A stretch of DNA of 35,465 bases, taken from a bacterium. Lineage in GTDB: Bacteria; Vulcanimicrobiota; Vulcanimicrobiia; Vulcanimicrobiales; SCRA01. How positions within the stretch are numbered: position 1 is the stretch's first letter; each line of letters opens with the position of its first letter. Shown piece by piece: positions 24,905 to 33,686 of this stretch. A program made the translations under genes and the position numbers. The notes beneath the pieces are model-generated. The model ran no database searches, was not told the origin of the DNA, and saw only the letters and a program-made list of their open reading frames with translations. The stretch lies in the NCBI GenBank assembly GCA_004297985.1, contig SCRA01000051.1, forward strand, positions 1 to 35,465. Reading direction: 5' to 3'.

Positions 24905-27900
24905 CTACTCCGTGGGCAGCGGTTGGCGCATCCCGCCGCGCTCCAGCTCGAGGCCGGGAACGCGCCTCTCCTCCTCCTCGAGACCGTGGCCCGAATCGTA
25001 CCGCTCCGGCGCAAGCCACACGTAGACCACAGGCACCAGCACAAGCGTTAGCAAGAGCGAGCTTGCCAGACCGCCGATCACCACGATGCCCAACCCTTGG
25101 CGTGTCTCCATGCCGGGCACGAGAGCGAATGCCAGCGGCGACATACCGGCGATCATCGAGACGGTCGTCATCACGATCGGGCGGAACCGAATACGTGCGC
25201 TCTCCATGATCGCGGCCGCCTTTCCGTAGCCGCGCTCGCGCAGAATATTGGCGAAGTCAACGAGCAGGATGCCGTTTTTCGTCACCAGCCCAACGAGCAT
25301 AATGGTGCCGATGAGCGAGAACAGATTCAACGTTTTGTGCGCCAGCGCAAGAGCACCGAGCGCCCCCACCGTTGCAACCGGAACGGAGAACATGATGATG
25401 AACGGCGTCATGTATCCGTTGTAGAGCGCCGTCATCAGCAGGTACACCAAGGCGAACGAGAGCATGAGCGCGGCTGCCAGACCGATGACCGTATCCCTGG
25501 TGTTCTGCTGGTTACCGTTGGGGTTGGCGTGCACGGAGACGTAGGCCGGCAGGCGGAGCTGTGCCAGCCGTTGCTGGAAGGCTTTCTCCACGTTCGACTG
25601 CGCGACGCCCGGAGCCACGTTGCCCGTGATGTGAATGACCGACTGGCGGTTCACGCGCGTAATGACCGGCGGGGCAGGAGCCCAGTTCAGATGCGCTACG
25701 TCGCCGACGTGAATGATCGTCCCGTTGTTCGTGCGAATCGGTATCGCCAGGACCTCCTTCAGGCTGGTCTGATTCGAAAGCGGATAGATGACCTGCACGT
25801 TCTTGAGTCCGTCAGGCGACTCGAACTGCGTTGCCAGCGCCCCTCCGAAGGCAGCACGAATCGCCTGTGAGGCGGTGCCGATGCTGACGTTGAGCGTCTG
25901 TGCCGCACGACGGTCGAAGATGACCTCCACCTGCGGCGAGAGCGTCTCCGCCGAGCTGGTCACGTTGGCCGAACCGGTCGTATCCTTGAGAGCCTGTTCG
26001 ACCTTGGCCGCATACGGCGCCGGGTCACCTTGGAGGCTCGTCACCAGGTAATCCAACGGCTGCGCGTTACCGCCGCCCGAGCTGCCCGCGGGAATGACGA
26101 CGAGCTCGGCTCCCGCGGCCACTGCCGGAGCCCGCTGGCGTAGCCACTGCACCCAGTCGTTGGTGCTGCGCTTGCGGTCGTCCTTGAGAAAGACGTGGAT
26201 CTGCCCGACAGCGCCTTGCTGGATGAAGCCGCCAAACGGCGAGGAGTATGCGCCCGCGGTCTCGGTGGCGACGTCGACGTCAGGGATGGTATTGACGAGA
26301 TCGCCGAGGCGCTGCACCGCATCGTTGGTCTTCTCGAGCGGCGTGCCGGTGGGATAGGTCACCTGCACGTAGAGCTCACCGCGATCCTGTGACGGGATGA
26401 ACTCGAAGCCAACGGTGCCGAGCGGGATCAACGAGAGCGCGCCCACGAGCGAAACAACGGATACCCCCACCACGAGCCAAGGATGCCTCAAGCCCGCCGG
26501 AAGCAGCTTCTCGGCATACCACATACGCGCACGCTGGAAACCACGCTCGAAGGCGCGGATAGGCGCCCAGGGCCTCCACTTGCTCTTCAGTGACCAGCGT
26601 CCCGCCAGCGTCGGCGTGACGGTGAACGAGGTCCACAGGGACGTGAGCGTGGCGACAACCACCACCAACCCGAACTCCACAAGGAACTTACCCACGACGC
26701 CCGGCAGGAAGGCGATGGGCAGGAAGACTACCACGTCGACCATCGTGATGACGATGGCGGCAAGGCCGATCTCCGATCGCCCGTTGATGGCGGCGTGCAG
26801 GGGAGGATCGCCGTTCTTGTAATGGCGCTCGATGTTCTCCAAGACGACGATCGAGTCGTCGACAAGGATACCGATGACGAGCGTCATCGCCAACAGAGAA
26901 ACCGTATCGATCGTGAAGTTTGCCAGCTTCATCACCGTGAGGGTGATGAGCAACGACGTCGGAATCGCGATGAGCACGACGATCGCGGCGCGCCACGAGC
27001 CCAGGAACAACATCAGCACCAAGCTCGTGAGGACGACGCCTTCGAGCAACGTGCGGAAGACGGCGTCGATCTGCTGCTCGGTGTATTTCGCCGACAGGTG
27101 GATGACCGCGAAGTGGATACCGGGGAACTGAGCTTCCAGCCGCGGAATGGCGGCGATGACGTTCTTGGCGGTATCGACCTCGTTGGCTTCAGTGGCCTTC
27201 TGCACCGCCAGATACATTTCGGTCTTGCCGTTGACGTACGAGTAGACGCGTTGCGTCTCGTAGCCGTCGGTTATCGAGGCGACGTCTCCGATTCGCAGCG
27301 CGCCAGGAGCAAGGCTCCACGGATTGAGCGGACCGGCGGTGCTCACGGGCGAGCTCGCGCCACCCGACGCGGCAAGGCCGGAGGCGGCTTGAAGCGGGAG
27401 GTTCGTCACCTGCTCCGGCGTCTGGACGTCACCGCGAATGTCCACCGTCGTCTCGCGCGTCGGCTGATAGACGATGCCCCCCGGGAGGCGCTGGTTGTTG
27501 CTGCCGATCGTGTTGACAACGTCGTTCAACGTGAGGTTGTTCGCCAACAGCGAAACCGGGTTGATCGTCACCTCGATTGCCGGCGTCACGGTACCGTAGG
27601 CGTTGACGTTGGCGACGCCGGGAGCCTGTTCGACCGCGGGAATGATACTGTTCTGGATCAGTTGCGAGAGGCCGGCCTTCGAATAGCTCCTAGCGGTCAC
27701 TCCGAGAAAGACAACCGTGGGCTCACTGGGATCGAAGGTCTGGACCGTCGGCGTCGTCAGGTCATTAGGCAACCGCGACTGCGCCGCTTGGAGACGCCGC
27801 TCCACTTCCTGCAACGAGACGATCGTGCTCGCGCCCAGGTTGAAGATGGCGGAGATATTGGCGCGCCCCAGTTGAACCGTTGAGTTGATCACGTTGAGGT

Positions 27901-28126
27901 CGGGGGCGCCGGCTAGCTGGTCTTCGATGGGGCGCACGATGTTATCGCGCATCTCCGTGGGTGAGGCGCCGGGGTACGTTACCGTGATAGTGACCGTCGG
28001 CAGGTCGACATTCGGCGTCTGCTGCTGGACCAACGTCCTATACGAGATCAAGCCCGCAATCGTCACGAATGCGAGCATCACGAAGACGAGAGCTGGACGC
28101 TGAACGAAGAGCCTGGTCAGCCACAT
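24905..28126 (-). CDS. RND-family efflux pump inner-membrane subunit (AcrB/HAE1 type)
   Basis: A 1073-residue RND transporter with two sets of six membrane segments and large periplasmic porter domains, full length for the hydrophobe/amphiphile efflux class. The proton relay is intact: adjacent aspartates at about 423-424 in GILVDDSIVVLENIER, and a lysine at about 950 in LVTKNGILLVDFAN. The N-terminus MWLTRLFVQRPALVFVML and the QQQTPNVDLPTVTITVTYPGASP segment are typical (given here for position, residues 34-53). The ATG overlaps the adaptor stop by one base (TAATG). It expels drugs or other hydrophobic compounds. No TolC-type outer channel gene is adjacent. Confidence 0.95.
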   Translation of the reverse strand: MWLTRLFVQRPALVFVMLAFVTIAGLISYRTLVQQQTPNVDLPTVTITVTYPGASPTEMRDNIVRPIEDQLAGAPDLNVINSTVQLGRANISAIFNLGASTIVSLQEVERRLQAAQSRLPNDLTTPTVQTFDPSEPTVVFLGVTARSYSKAGLSQLIQNSIIPAVEQAPGVANVNAYGTVTPAIEVTINPVSLLANNLTLNDVVNTIGSNNQRLPGGIVYQPTRETTVDIRGDVQTPEQVTNLPLQAASGLAASGGASSPVSTAGPLNPWSLAPGALRIGDVASITDGYETQRVYSYVNGKTEMYLAVQKATEANEVDTAKNVIAAIPRLEAQFPGIHFAVIHLSAKYTEQQIDAVFRTLLEGVVLTSLVLMLFLGSWRAAIVVLIAIPTSLLITLTVMKLANFTIDTVSLLAMTLVIGILVDDSIVVLENIERHYKNGDPPLHAAINGRSEIGLAAIVITMVDVVVFLPIAFLPGVVGKFLVEFGLVVVVATLTSLWTSFTVTPTLAGRWSLKSKWRPWAPIRAFERGFQRARMWYAEKLLPAGLRHPWLVVGVSVVSLVGALSLIPLGTVGFEFIPSQDRGELYVQVTYPTGTPLEKTNDAVQRLGDLVNTIPDVDVATETAGAYSSPFGGFIQQGAVGQIHVFLKDDRKRSTNDWVQWLRQRAPAVAAGAELVVIPAGSSGGGNAQPLDYLVTSLQGDPAPYAAKVEQALKDTTGSANVTSSAETLSPQVEVIFDRRAAQTLNVSIGTASQAIRAAFGGALATQFESPDGLKNVQVIYPLSNQTSLKEVLAIPIRTNNGTIIHVGDVAHLNWAPAPPVITRVNRQSVIHITGNVAPGVAQSNVEKAFQQRLAQLRLPAYVSVHANPNGNQQNTRDTVIGLAAALMLSFALVYLLMTALYNGYMTPFIIMFSVPVATVGALGALALAHKTLNLFSLIGTIMLVGLVTKNGILLVDFANILRERGYGKAAAIMESARIRFRPIVMTTVSMIAGMSPLAFALVPGMETRQGLGIVVIGGLASSLLLTLVLVPVVYVWLAPERYDSGHGLEEEERRVPGLELERGGMRQPLPTE

Positions 28127-29385
28127 TAGCGGAGGACCACCTTCTGGCCATCGGTGAGGCCCAGCGAGCCGTCGCTGACCACCGCGCTGCCGGCCGGCAG
28201 ACCGGTGACGACGGCGTAGCTCCCATCGCTTGCTCTCTCCTTGACATGCTGTAACTTCGTGACGCCGTTTTGGACGATCATCACGCTGTCGTTGTTGTCA
28301 TCCAAGAAGGCCGCCGCCGGCACGGCAACGCCGCGCACGGACGGGCTGCTGACGCGCCCGAGCACCGCCATTCCCGGGCGCAGCCGCTGGTCGGGATTTG
28401 GTACGTCGACCTTCACGACGAAACCGCTGCTGTTGGGCTGCGTCGGCGAGAGCAGCGCCACGACCTGCCCGCTGAACGGCGTTCCACGCAGAGCGTTGGC
28501 GGTGAGGATGACCGGCGCCCCCTGACGTACATCAACGACCTGTGCGGCGAAGGCGGAGAGCGTCGCGTAGACGTGATCGATCTCCTGGAGCGTGAAGATT
28601 TGACGGTTCCCTGGATACTCACCAGGGTTGAGATTGCGATTGACGATCACGCCGTCTATAGGCGAGACGATCGTCGCCTTGGCGATCTGCACTCGGATCT
28701 GGTCGGCTTGGGCCCGGGCTTGGGCGGCAGCGGCGCGTGCCGCTGCAATGTTGGCCGCTTGCAGGCCCTGCTGTTGCGTACCGTTGGTCTGAGCGTTGGC
28801 CTGCGCCGAGGCAAGGGCGGCTCGCGCGCTGTTCACGGCCTGCTGATCGTTTCGCGCCATCGTGCGCTGCTGATCGACCTGCTGCTGCGCGATGTACCCC
28901 TGCTCGAGGAGCTGCTCGTCGCTGCCCAGCATGCTCGTATCTTGGGCAAGAGTGTGCTCAGCCTGCAACACTGCCGCCTGCGCGCTCGTCACCTGATTGC
29001 CGCCTTGGGCGATCGATAGGTTCGCCTGGTAGTCGGTCTGCATGGCCTTGGCCTGGGCCGACGCATAGTTGCGCTCGGCCGCCTGCAAGTTGGCCTCCAA
29101 ATCGGCGGTGTCGAGCCTCGCGAGTACCTGTCCCTTGTGGACAAAGTCGCCCTCGGTAACCAGGACGGCGTCCGCCGACTCTGTGAGATCGCTGGTCAGC
29201 CCCACGCTCTGATGGGGCGCGATCAATCCGCCGAGCTCGCTGACCGGCGTGACATCGCGCTCTACCGCCGTCACAACCTGTACTGAGGGGGGCGGTGGTG
29301 CCGCGCGCTCGCTGGTCCTATGGCCGCATGCAGAGAGCAACCCACTGAGCGCCGCAACGGCGAAGAGGCGGAAGGCGATGCGCAT
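28126..29385 (-). CDS. RND efflux periplasmic adaptor (membrane fusion) lipoprotein
   Basis: A 419-residue adaptor with a lipoprotein signal (MRIAFRLFAVAALSGLLSAC, lipidated Cys20). It has a biotinyl-lipoyl-like half (VTEGDFVHKGQVLARLDTAD), a long alanine/glutamine-rich helical hairpin (about residues 95-210), the second lipoyl half (IVSPIDGVIVNRNLNPGEY) and beta-barrel/membrane-proximal domains. The ATG at 29385 is chosen because it directly begins the lipoprotein signal; a frame extension upstream adds 19 residues of no clear value. It bridges the RND pump encoded next to it and an outer channel. Confidence 0.94.
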   Translation of the reverse strand: MRIAFRLFAVAALSGLLSACGHRTSERAAPPPPSVQVVTAVERDVTPVSELGGLIAPHQSVGLTSDLTESADAVLVTEGDFVHKGQVLARLDTADLEANLQAAERNYASAQAKAMQTDYQANLSIAQGGNQVTSAQAAVLQAEHTLAQDTSMLGSDEQLLEQGYIAQQQVDQQRTMARNDQQAVNSARAALASAQANAQTNGTQQQGLQAANIAAARAAAAQARAQADQIRVQIAKATIVSPIDGVIVNRNLNPGEYPGNRQIFTLQEIDHVYATLSAFAAQVVDVRQGAPVILTANALRGTPFSGQVVALLSPTQPNSSGFVVKVDVPNPDQRLRPGMAVLGRVSSPSVRGVAVPAAAFLDDNNDSVMIVQNGVTKLQHVKERASDGSYAVVTGLPAGSAVVSDGSLGLTDGQKVVLR

Positions 29386-29438
29386 AGTCTCCAGTCTAGC
29401 AGTCTTTCCTTGGAGTGCTATGGGAAGGCGCCGCGGCC

Positions 29439-30842
29439 TCACGCGCCGGCCGCGCGGACGGGGCGGCCGAGCGCCGTGGCTATCTCGACGACCTCGTCTT
29501 CGCTGACGCCCAGGCCTGCCAGGGCGGCACGATGACAGAGGATCAGCGCAGCGGCCTCGCGCCGCTCGGCCCGCTCCTCGCGCACGCGCTTGACTTCCTC
29601 GGTGACGCGCAAGGCCAGCTCGTGGCTGCAGGAGACGCCTTCCTGTGCCAAGCGCGCCTCGTGTTTGCGCAGCGCATGCTCCACAAGCGCGGCACCGGAG
29701 TGCTTACCGTAGACGAAGGCCATCTCGGCACCAACCAGCTCGGCCGGGACGGCCTCGTAGATCCGGCGGTCGATCAGCATGCCCTGCGTGTGAATGCCGC
29801 TCTCGTGGGTGAAGACGTTCATGCCGACGATGGGCTCGTGTACCTGCATCGGTACGCCGCTCATCTCCTCCATGAAGCGTGCCAGCTCGCGCAGCTTCTC
29901 GTACTTGAAGCCGGGGATCTCCACCCCGTAGAGGACGCGCAGCGCCGTCATCACCTGGTGCAGGGGTACATTACCGGCCCGCTCGCCGTAGCCGTTGGCC
30001 GTCACCGTGAAGGCCTTGAAGCCGCAGGCGAGCGAGGTGATGCAGTTGATCGCCGCCAGACCGTAGTCATTGTGAAAGTGGTTGAGGAGCGTGACGCCTG
30101 GGCCCATCGCCTCGACGATGCGCGAGCAGTACCAGCGCGTCGCCTCCGGCGTCAGCGTGCCGACGGTATCCGGCCAGGCCGGGCGAACGGCGCCGGCTTC
30201 CAAGCCGCGCTTGAAGAGCTCGATGAAGTAGTCGACCTCCCCGCGGCTGCCGTCCTCGCCGCCGAACTCCACCCGCTCCACGCCCTTGGCACGCGCATGG
30301 CGGATGGCATCGCACTGCATCTTGATATTCTCTTCACGATACCAGGCGACGGGGAGATCGAGCCATTGGGACTCCGGCTTGCCCGCGCGGGCGAGGAGCG
30401 TCTTGCCGATCTTGTACTTGAGGTGCAGATCGCTGCCGCTGGTGAAGACGAAGAAGGTCACCTCGCGCGGCGCGATGCCGACATCCTCGAGCGCTCCGAT
30501 GGTGACGTCGATGTCCTTCGGGTTGCTGCGGCACATCACCACCAGCTCCAAGTCGCTGCGGAGATCGCCGCGGCGCTTGGCCTGCGCTACCAGTTGCAGG
30601 GTACGCTGGTCGCCTTTCGACGCGGCAGGGAAGCCCACGTCCATGATGTGCACGCCGATGTCGGAGAGCCGCTGGGCGATCTCGAGCTTCTGCTCGGGGG
30701 TGTAGCAGATGCCGGGCATCTGCTCGCCGTCGCGCAGCGTGTCGTCGTAGATCCGCAGCTCGCGAGGGTCCGCGAAGCTCACGTGCTTGGTGAACTCGCG
30801 GGGATCGTGGATCAGTTGATCAACCGGCTCACGAAACTCCAT
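29439..30842 (-). CDS. LeuA/NifV-like DRE-TIM metallolyase-family acyltransferase
   Basis: A 467-residue enzyme of the isopropylmalate/homocitrate/citramalate synthase family, which condenses acetyl-CoA with a 2-oxo acid. Catalytic and metal residues are visible: DDTLRDGEQMPG (33-44), NHFHNDYGLA (metal HxH) and GYGERAGN, plus HESGIHTQGM in the subdomain. It lacks the full C-terminal allosteric domain of leucine-sensitive LeuA (usual length above 500), having only about 60 extra helical residues. The exact substrate is therefore uncertain: isopropylmalate, homocitrate, citramalate or Re-citrate chemistry are all possible. The ATG at 30842 precedes MEFREPVDQLI; an upstream extension overlaps the NADH dehydrogenase gene. 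No other leucine genes adjoin. Confidence 0.85.
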   Translation of the reverse strand: MEFREPVDQLIHDPREFTKHVSFADPRELRIYDDTLRDGEQMPGICYTPEQKLEIAQRLSDIGVHIMDVGFPAASKGDQRTLQLVAQAKRRGDLRSDLELVVMCRSNPKDIDVTIGALEDVGIAPREVTFFVFTSGSDLHLKYKIGKTLLARAGKPESQWLDLPVAWYREENIKMQCDAIRHARAKGVERVEFGGEDGSRGEVDYFIELFKRGLEAGAVRPAWPDTVGTLTPEATRWYCSRIVEAMGPGVTLLNHFHNDYGLAAINCITSLACGFKAFTVTANGYGERAGNVPLHQVMTALRVLYGVEIPGFKYEKLRELARFMEEMSGVPMQVHEPIVGMNVFTHESGIHTQGMLIDRRIYEAVPAELVGAEMAFVYGKHSGAALVEHALRKHEARLAQEGVSCSHELALRVTEEVKRVREERAERREAAALILCHRAALAGLGVSEDEVVEIATALGRPVRAAGA

Positions 30843-30861
30843 GGCTCCCTCCCTGGCAGCG

Positions 30862-32169
30862 TTACGTGGGCAGGGGTTTCTCTTCCGTCCGCACCCCCTC
30901 CCTACCGGCTGAGAGCTCACCGGAGATGCGCAGACGCGCGATATCACGGCGAAAGAGCAGGTTCAACGTCCAGTCCATCGCCACGCGCAGCTTGCGGTCG
31001 AGACCGGGGAGCTGAAATAGGTAGTACGACCGCCAGAGGAACCAGGCCGGGAAGCCCGTCAGCATGCGCCCGCGGAAGATCTCCGCCACGCCTTGACGAT
31101 GCCCGAGCGAGGCCATCATGCCCAGCGAACGGTAGACGAACGCTTTCGTCGCGCGGCCGCGGATGGCGGCCGCAATATTGCGTGCCAGCAGGGGCGCCTG
31201 ACGGATGGCGTGTTGAGCCGTCGGCGGATACCAGCCGCCTTCCGGTTTCGGAATCTGTGCGCAATCGCCCAGCGCCCAGACTCCGGGAAAGCCGGGGACC
31301 GAGAGGTCGCCGTTGACGATGACGGCACCGTTGCGCGCATGCTCGACCGGCAGATCGCGCACTTGCTGCGAGGGGCGTGCCCCGGCGCTCCAGACGATGA
31401 GCTGGCAGTCGATGTGCCGCCCGGACTTCAGCAGGATCCCTAACGCGTCGGCACAGGCAACTTGGTCTCCCGTGACGACCTCGACGCCACGATGCTTGAG
31501 CATCGCGCTCGCCGAAACGCCGAACGGCTCCGGCAGCTCCGGCAAGAGGTGCGAACCGCCCTCGAGGAGGATCACGCGCACCCAGCTCGCCCGCAGGCCG
31601 GGGTAGAACGAAGCCACCGAGTCGACGAACTCCTGCACTTCGCCTGCCGCCTCGACGCCCGTGAAGCCGCCCCCCACGATCGTGAAGCAGAGGAGACGCC
31701 GACGCTCGTCCTCGTCCGCGGCGACCTCGGCCAGTTCGAACATGCGGATCAGCTCGTTGCGCAGGCGAATGCCGTCGTCGAGCGTCTTCAACTGCACGGC
31801 TCGCTCCTCGACTCCCGGCAATCCGAACGTGTGGGCAGCCGCGCCGAGCGAAAGGACCAAGTGATCGTACGAGAGCAACGAGGGCACGCCCAGCAGCGGA
31901 TGGTGAACCAAGACGCGCTTGCGCTCGAGATCGATGCGCTCGATCTCACCCAACACGAAGCGCGTCTTGCGCAGCTCGGCACGAATCGGCTGTACGATGT
32001 GGCGCGTCTCGATGCCGCCGGTGGAGACTTCGGGGAGCATCGGGGTAAAGAGCCCATAATTGTCCCTGCTGACCAGCGTGACGTCGACCGGTTCTCCGAG
32101 TCGCTCAAGCGTGCGGGCGACGCTGATGCCGCCGAATCCACCGCCGAGAATGAGCACGCGCTGTGGCAT
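30862..32169 (-). CDS. Type II NADH dehydrogenase-like FAD oxidoreductase
   Basis: A 435-residue two-dinucleotide-fold flavoprotein. The FAD site is LILGGGFGGISVARTLE (residues 6-22), with a closing FAD motif VWALGDCAQIP. The NADH fold is TIVGGGFTGVEAAGEV (about 165-180). The C-terminal third (FLWRSYYLFQLPGLDRKLRVAMDW, split as FLWRSYYLFQLPG and RKLRVAMDW) has the amphipathic membrane-binding character of NDH-2. It would feed electrons from NADH to quinone without pumping protons. The gene is 19 bases ahead of the LeuA-like gene and divergent from the GT87-like gene across 74 bases. Confidence 0.9.
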   Translation of the reverse strand: MPQRVLILGGGFGGISVARTLERLGEPVDVTLVSRDNYGLFTPMLPEVSTGGIETRHIVQPIRAELRKTRFVLGEIERIDLERKRVLVHHPLLGVPSLLSYDHLVLSLGAAAHTFGLPGVEERAVQLKTLDDGIRLRNELIRMFELAEVAADEDERRRLLCFTIVGGGFTGVEAAGEVQEFVDSVASFYPGLRASWVRVILLEGGSHLLPELPEPFGVSASAMLKHRGVEVVTGDQVACADALGILLKSGRHIDCQLIVWSAGARPSQQVRDLPVEHARNGAVIVNGDLSVPGFPGVWALGDCAQIPKPEGGWYPPTAQHAIRQAPLLARNIAAAIRGRATKAFVYRSLGMMASLGHRQGVAEIFRGRMLTGFPAWFLWRSYYLFQLPGLDRKLRVAMDWTLNLLFRRDIARLRISGELSAGREGVRTEEKPLPT

Positions 32170-32208
32170 CAGGGGCGACCCCCCGTGCTCGTTGGGTGAT
32201 CTTGCATG

Positions 32209-32227
32209 GTGAAAGTTTTCCCTTCAC
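32209..32227. promoter_or_regulatory. Imperfect dyad in the ndh / GT87 divergent spacer
   Basis: GTGAA and TTCAC (32209-32213 and 32223-32227) form an inverted repeat around an AT-rich core AGTTTTCCC, in the 74-base gap that must hold both divergent promoters. It stands out for being AT-rich in a GC-rich region. It may be an operator or part of a promoter. No clear -35/-10 pair with good spacing could be assigned. Confidence 0.22.
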
Positions 32228-32243
32228 GCCTAGGCTACACAGC

Positions 32244-33686
32244 GTGAGTCGGATATCCTTCGAGCTCGCGTCCAGCCGGTTCCTAACGATGCTGGCCGCC
32301 GTGCTCGTGCTCGCCGCGGTCGCCGCCATCCCCCACCCCGCGCGCGAGCCCGGTGTTACCACGCGCGACTTCGAGGCCTACTGGGCGGCGGGGCGCGCGG
32401 CGCTGGCCGGGCGCTCGCCCTACAGCGGCGCCGCGCTTTGGGTGGCCGAACGTGAGGTCCCCGGCGTCGACACCGAGCGCGAGGAGCTCCTGCCGTTCGT
32501 CTCGCCCCCGGCGGTCGTACCGCTCTTCGCCGCCCTGGCGCGCCTGCCATATGAGCACGCTCGCCTGCTGTGGCTGGCCATGCTCACCGTCTGCTGTGCC
32601 CTTGGCACCTGGGCATCGTTCGCCGCGGCGGGATGGAGCCCGCGCGAGGGATCGCTCGCCGCTCTAGCCGCGCTGACGTTCTCCCCGCTCACCGCTACGC
32701 TTGCGCTGGGCCAGTTGGCCGGGCTCTCCTTCAGTCTCCTCGCTCTGGCACTGCTCATGCTGCCGCGCCCTTGGAGCGGCATCGCGCTGGCCTGCAGCGC
32801 CCTCCAGCCCAACCTCACCTTGGCGGCGCTGGCGGGCCTCCGGCGCTCGACGCTCGCCGCCTACGCGCTCGCCGGCGCGCTGGCAGCCGCGGCTACCGCG
32901 GCGACCCTGGGGTACCTCGGCGGGGGCCTCCCCAGCTACCTGGCGATGCTGGCACGGCACGGTGCGGCGGAACGCAACGACGCAATCCAGTTCTCGCTCC
33001 CCTCGCTGCTGGCCGGCGGCGTATCCCACGCGCCGTCGCTCTTCAACATCCTGGCCTACGCCGGCCCGATTGCGGCCGTTACGCTCATCATCGCGCTCGC
33101 TCCGCGTCTCGAACCGCCCGCCGGCGTAGCGTTCGCCTGCGCGCTCTCGCCCTTTGCCCTACCCTTCTTTCACCACCACGATTTGATCGTCGTGCTGCTG
33201 CCCGCCGCCTTCGCGCTGCGCTCATGGCGCGTGCGCGGTACGTTGCTCGGGGCCCTGGGCACGGCGCTCGTCGCAGTGGACTGGCTGGACCTCGCACAGC
33301 AGCCGGCCTCGCGCAGCGAGGATCTCTTGCTTGGCGCCGCGGCGGCCTGCACGATCGCCGCACTCCATCCTTCGCGCCGCGCGCTATGGCTCGCCGCTCC
33401 GACGCTGGCGGCCATCGTGCTGGTGCCGCTGGCCGCCGCGCATCCGGTGCCGCTTTGGCCCTTCGCGCTGCCCCACGCCTTTCACGTGCCGGCCGGATTG
33501 GATGCTGCCGCCGTGTGGGCGCGGGAGCAAGAGGCCTCGGGACTGATGCATGCGGATCCGCTGTGGATCACGCTGCGCGCGCTCCCGCTGCTGGGCTGTG
33601 CGCTGTTGGCCATCGCTGTGGCCGCTACGTCGAGAGATGCGCGGCGTTCCAGAACGTCTCGTCGAGGTCCGGCGCCAGCCCCTTGA
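32244..33686 (+). CDS. GT87-like polytopic membrane glycosyltransferase (DUF2029 type)
   Basis: A 480-residue protein (GTG start at 32244) with about ten membrane segments. The N-terminal periplasmic loop has the hallmark TRDFEAYWAAGRAALAGRSPY, split as TRDFEAYWAAG and ALAGRSPY, whose acidic residue is the expected catalytic base of polyprenyl-phosphate-dependent GT-C enzymes. A QPNLTLAALAGL segment resembles the family QPK(x)P loop. It would transfer a sugar from a lipid carrier onto an envelope glycan or lipid. An ATG at 32289 is an alternative start inside the first membrane segment. The 3' end overlaps the convergent peptide-binding lipoprotein gene by 62 bases. Confidence 0.8.
   Translation: MSRISFELASSRFLTMLAAVLVLAAVAAIPHPAREPGVTTRDFEAYWAAGRAALAGRSPYSGAALWVAEREVPGVDTEREELLPFVSPPAVVPLFAALARLPYEHARLLWLAMLTVCCALGTWASFAAAGWSPREGSLAALAALTFSPLTATLALGQLAGLSFSLLALALLMLPRPWSGIALACSALQPNLTLAALAGLRRSTLAAYALAGALAAAATAATLGYLGGGLPSYLAMLARHGAAERNDAIQFSLPSLLAGGVSHAPSLFNILAYAGPIAAVTLIIALAPRLEPPAGVAFACALSPFALPFFHHHDLIVVLLPAAFALRSWRVRGTLLGALGTALVAVDWLDLAQQPASRSEDLLLGAAAACTIAALHPSRRALWLAAPTLAAIVLVPLAAAHPVPLWPFALPHAFHVPAGLDAAAVWAREQEASGLMHADPLWITLRALPLLGCALLAIAVAATSRDARRSRTSRRGPAPAP

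Noticed and set aside
29415-31316. Long plus-strand open frame antisense to the LeuA-like gene
   Set aside because: The opposite frame has complete DRE-TIM motifs; the antisense product is low-complexity and crosses two real genes.
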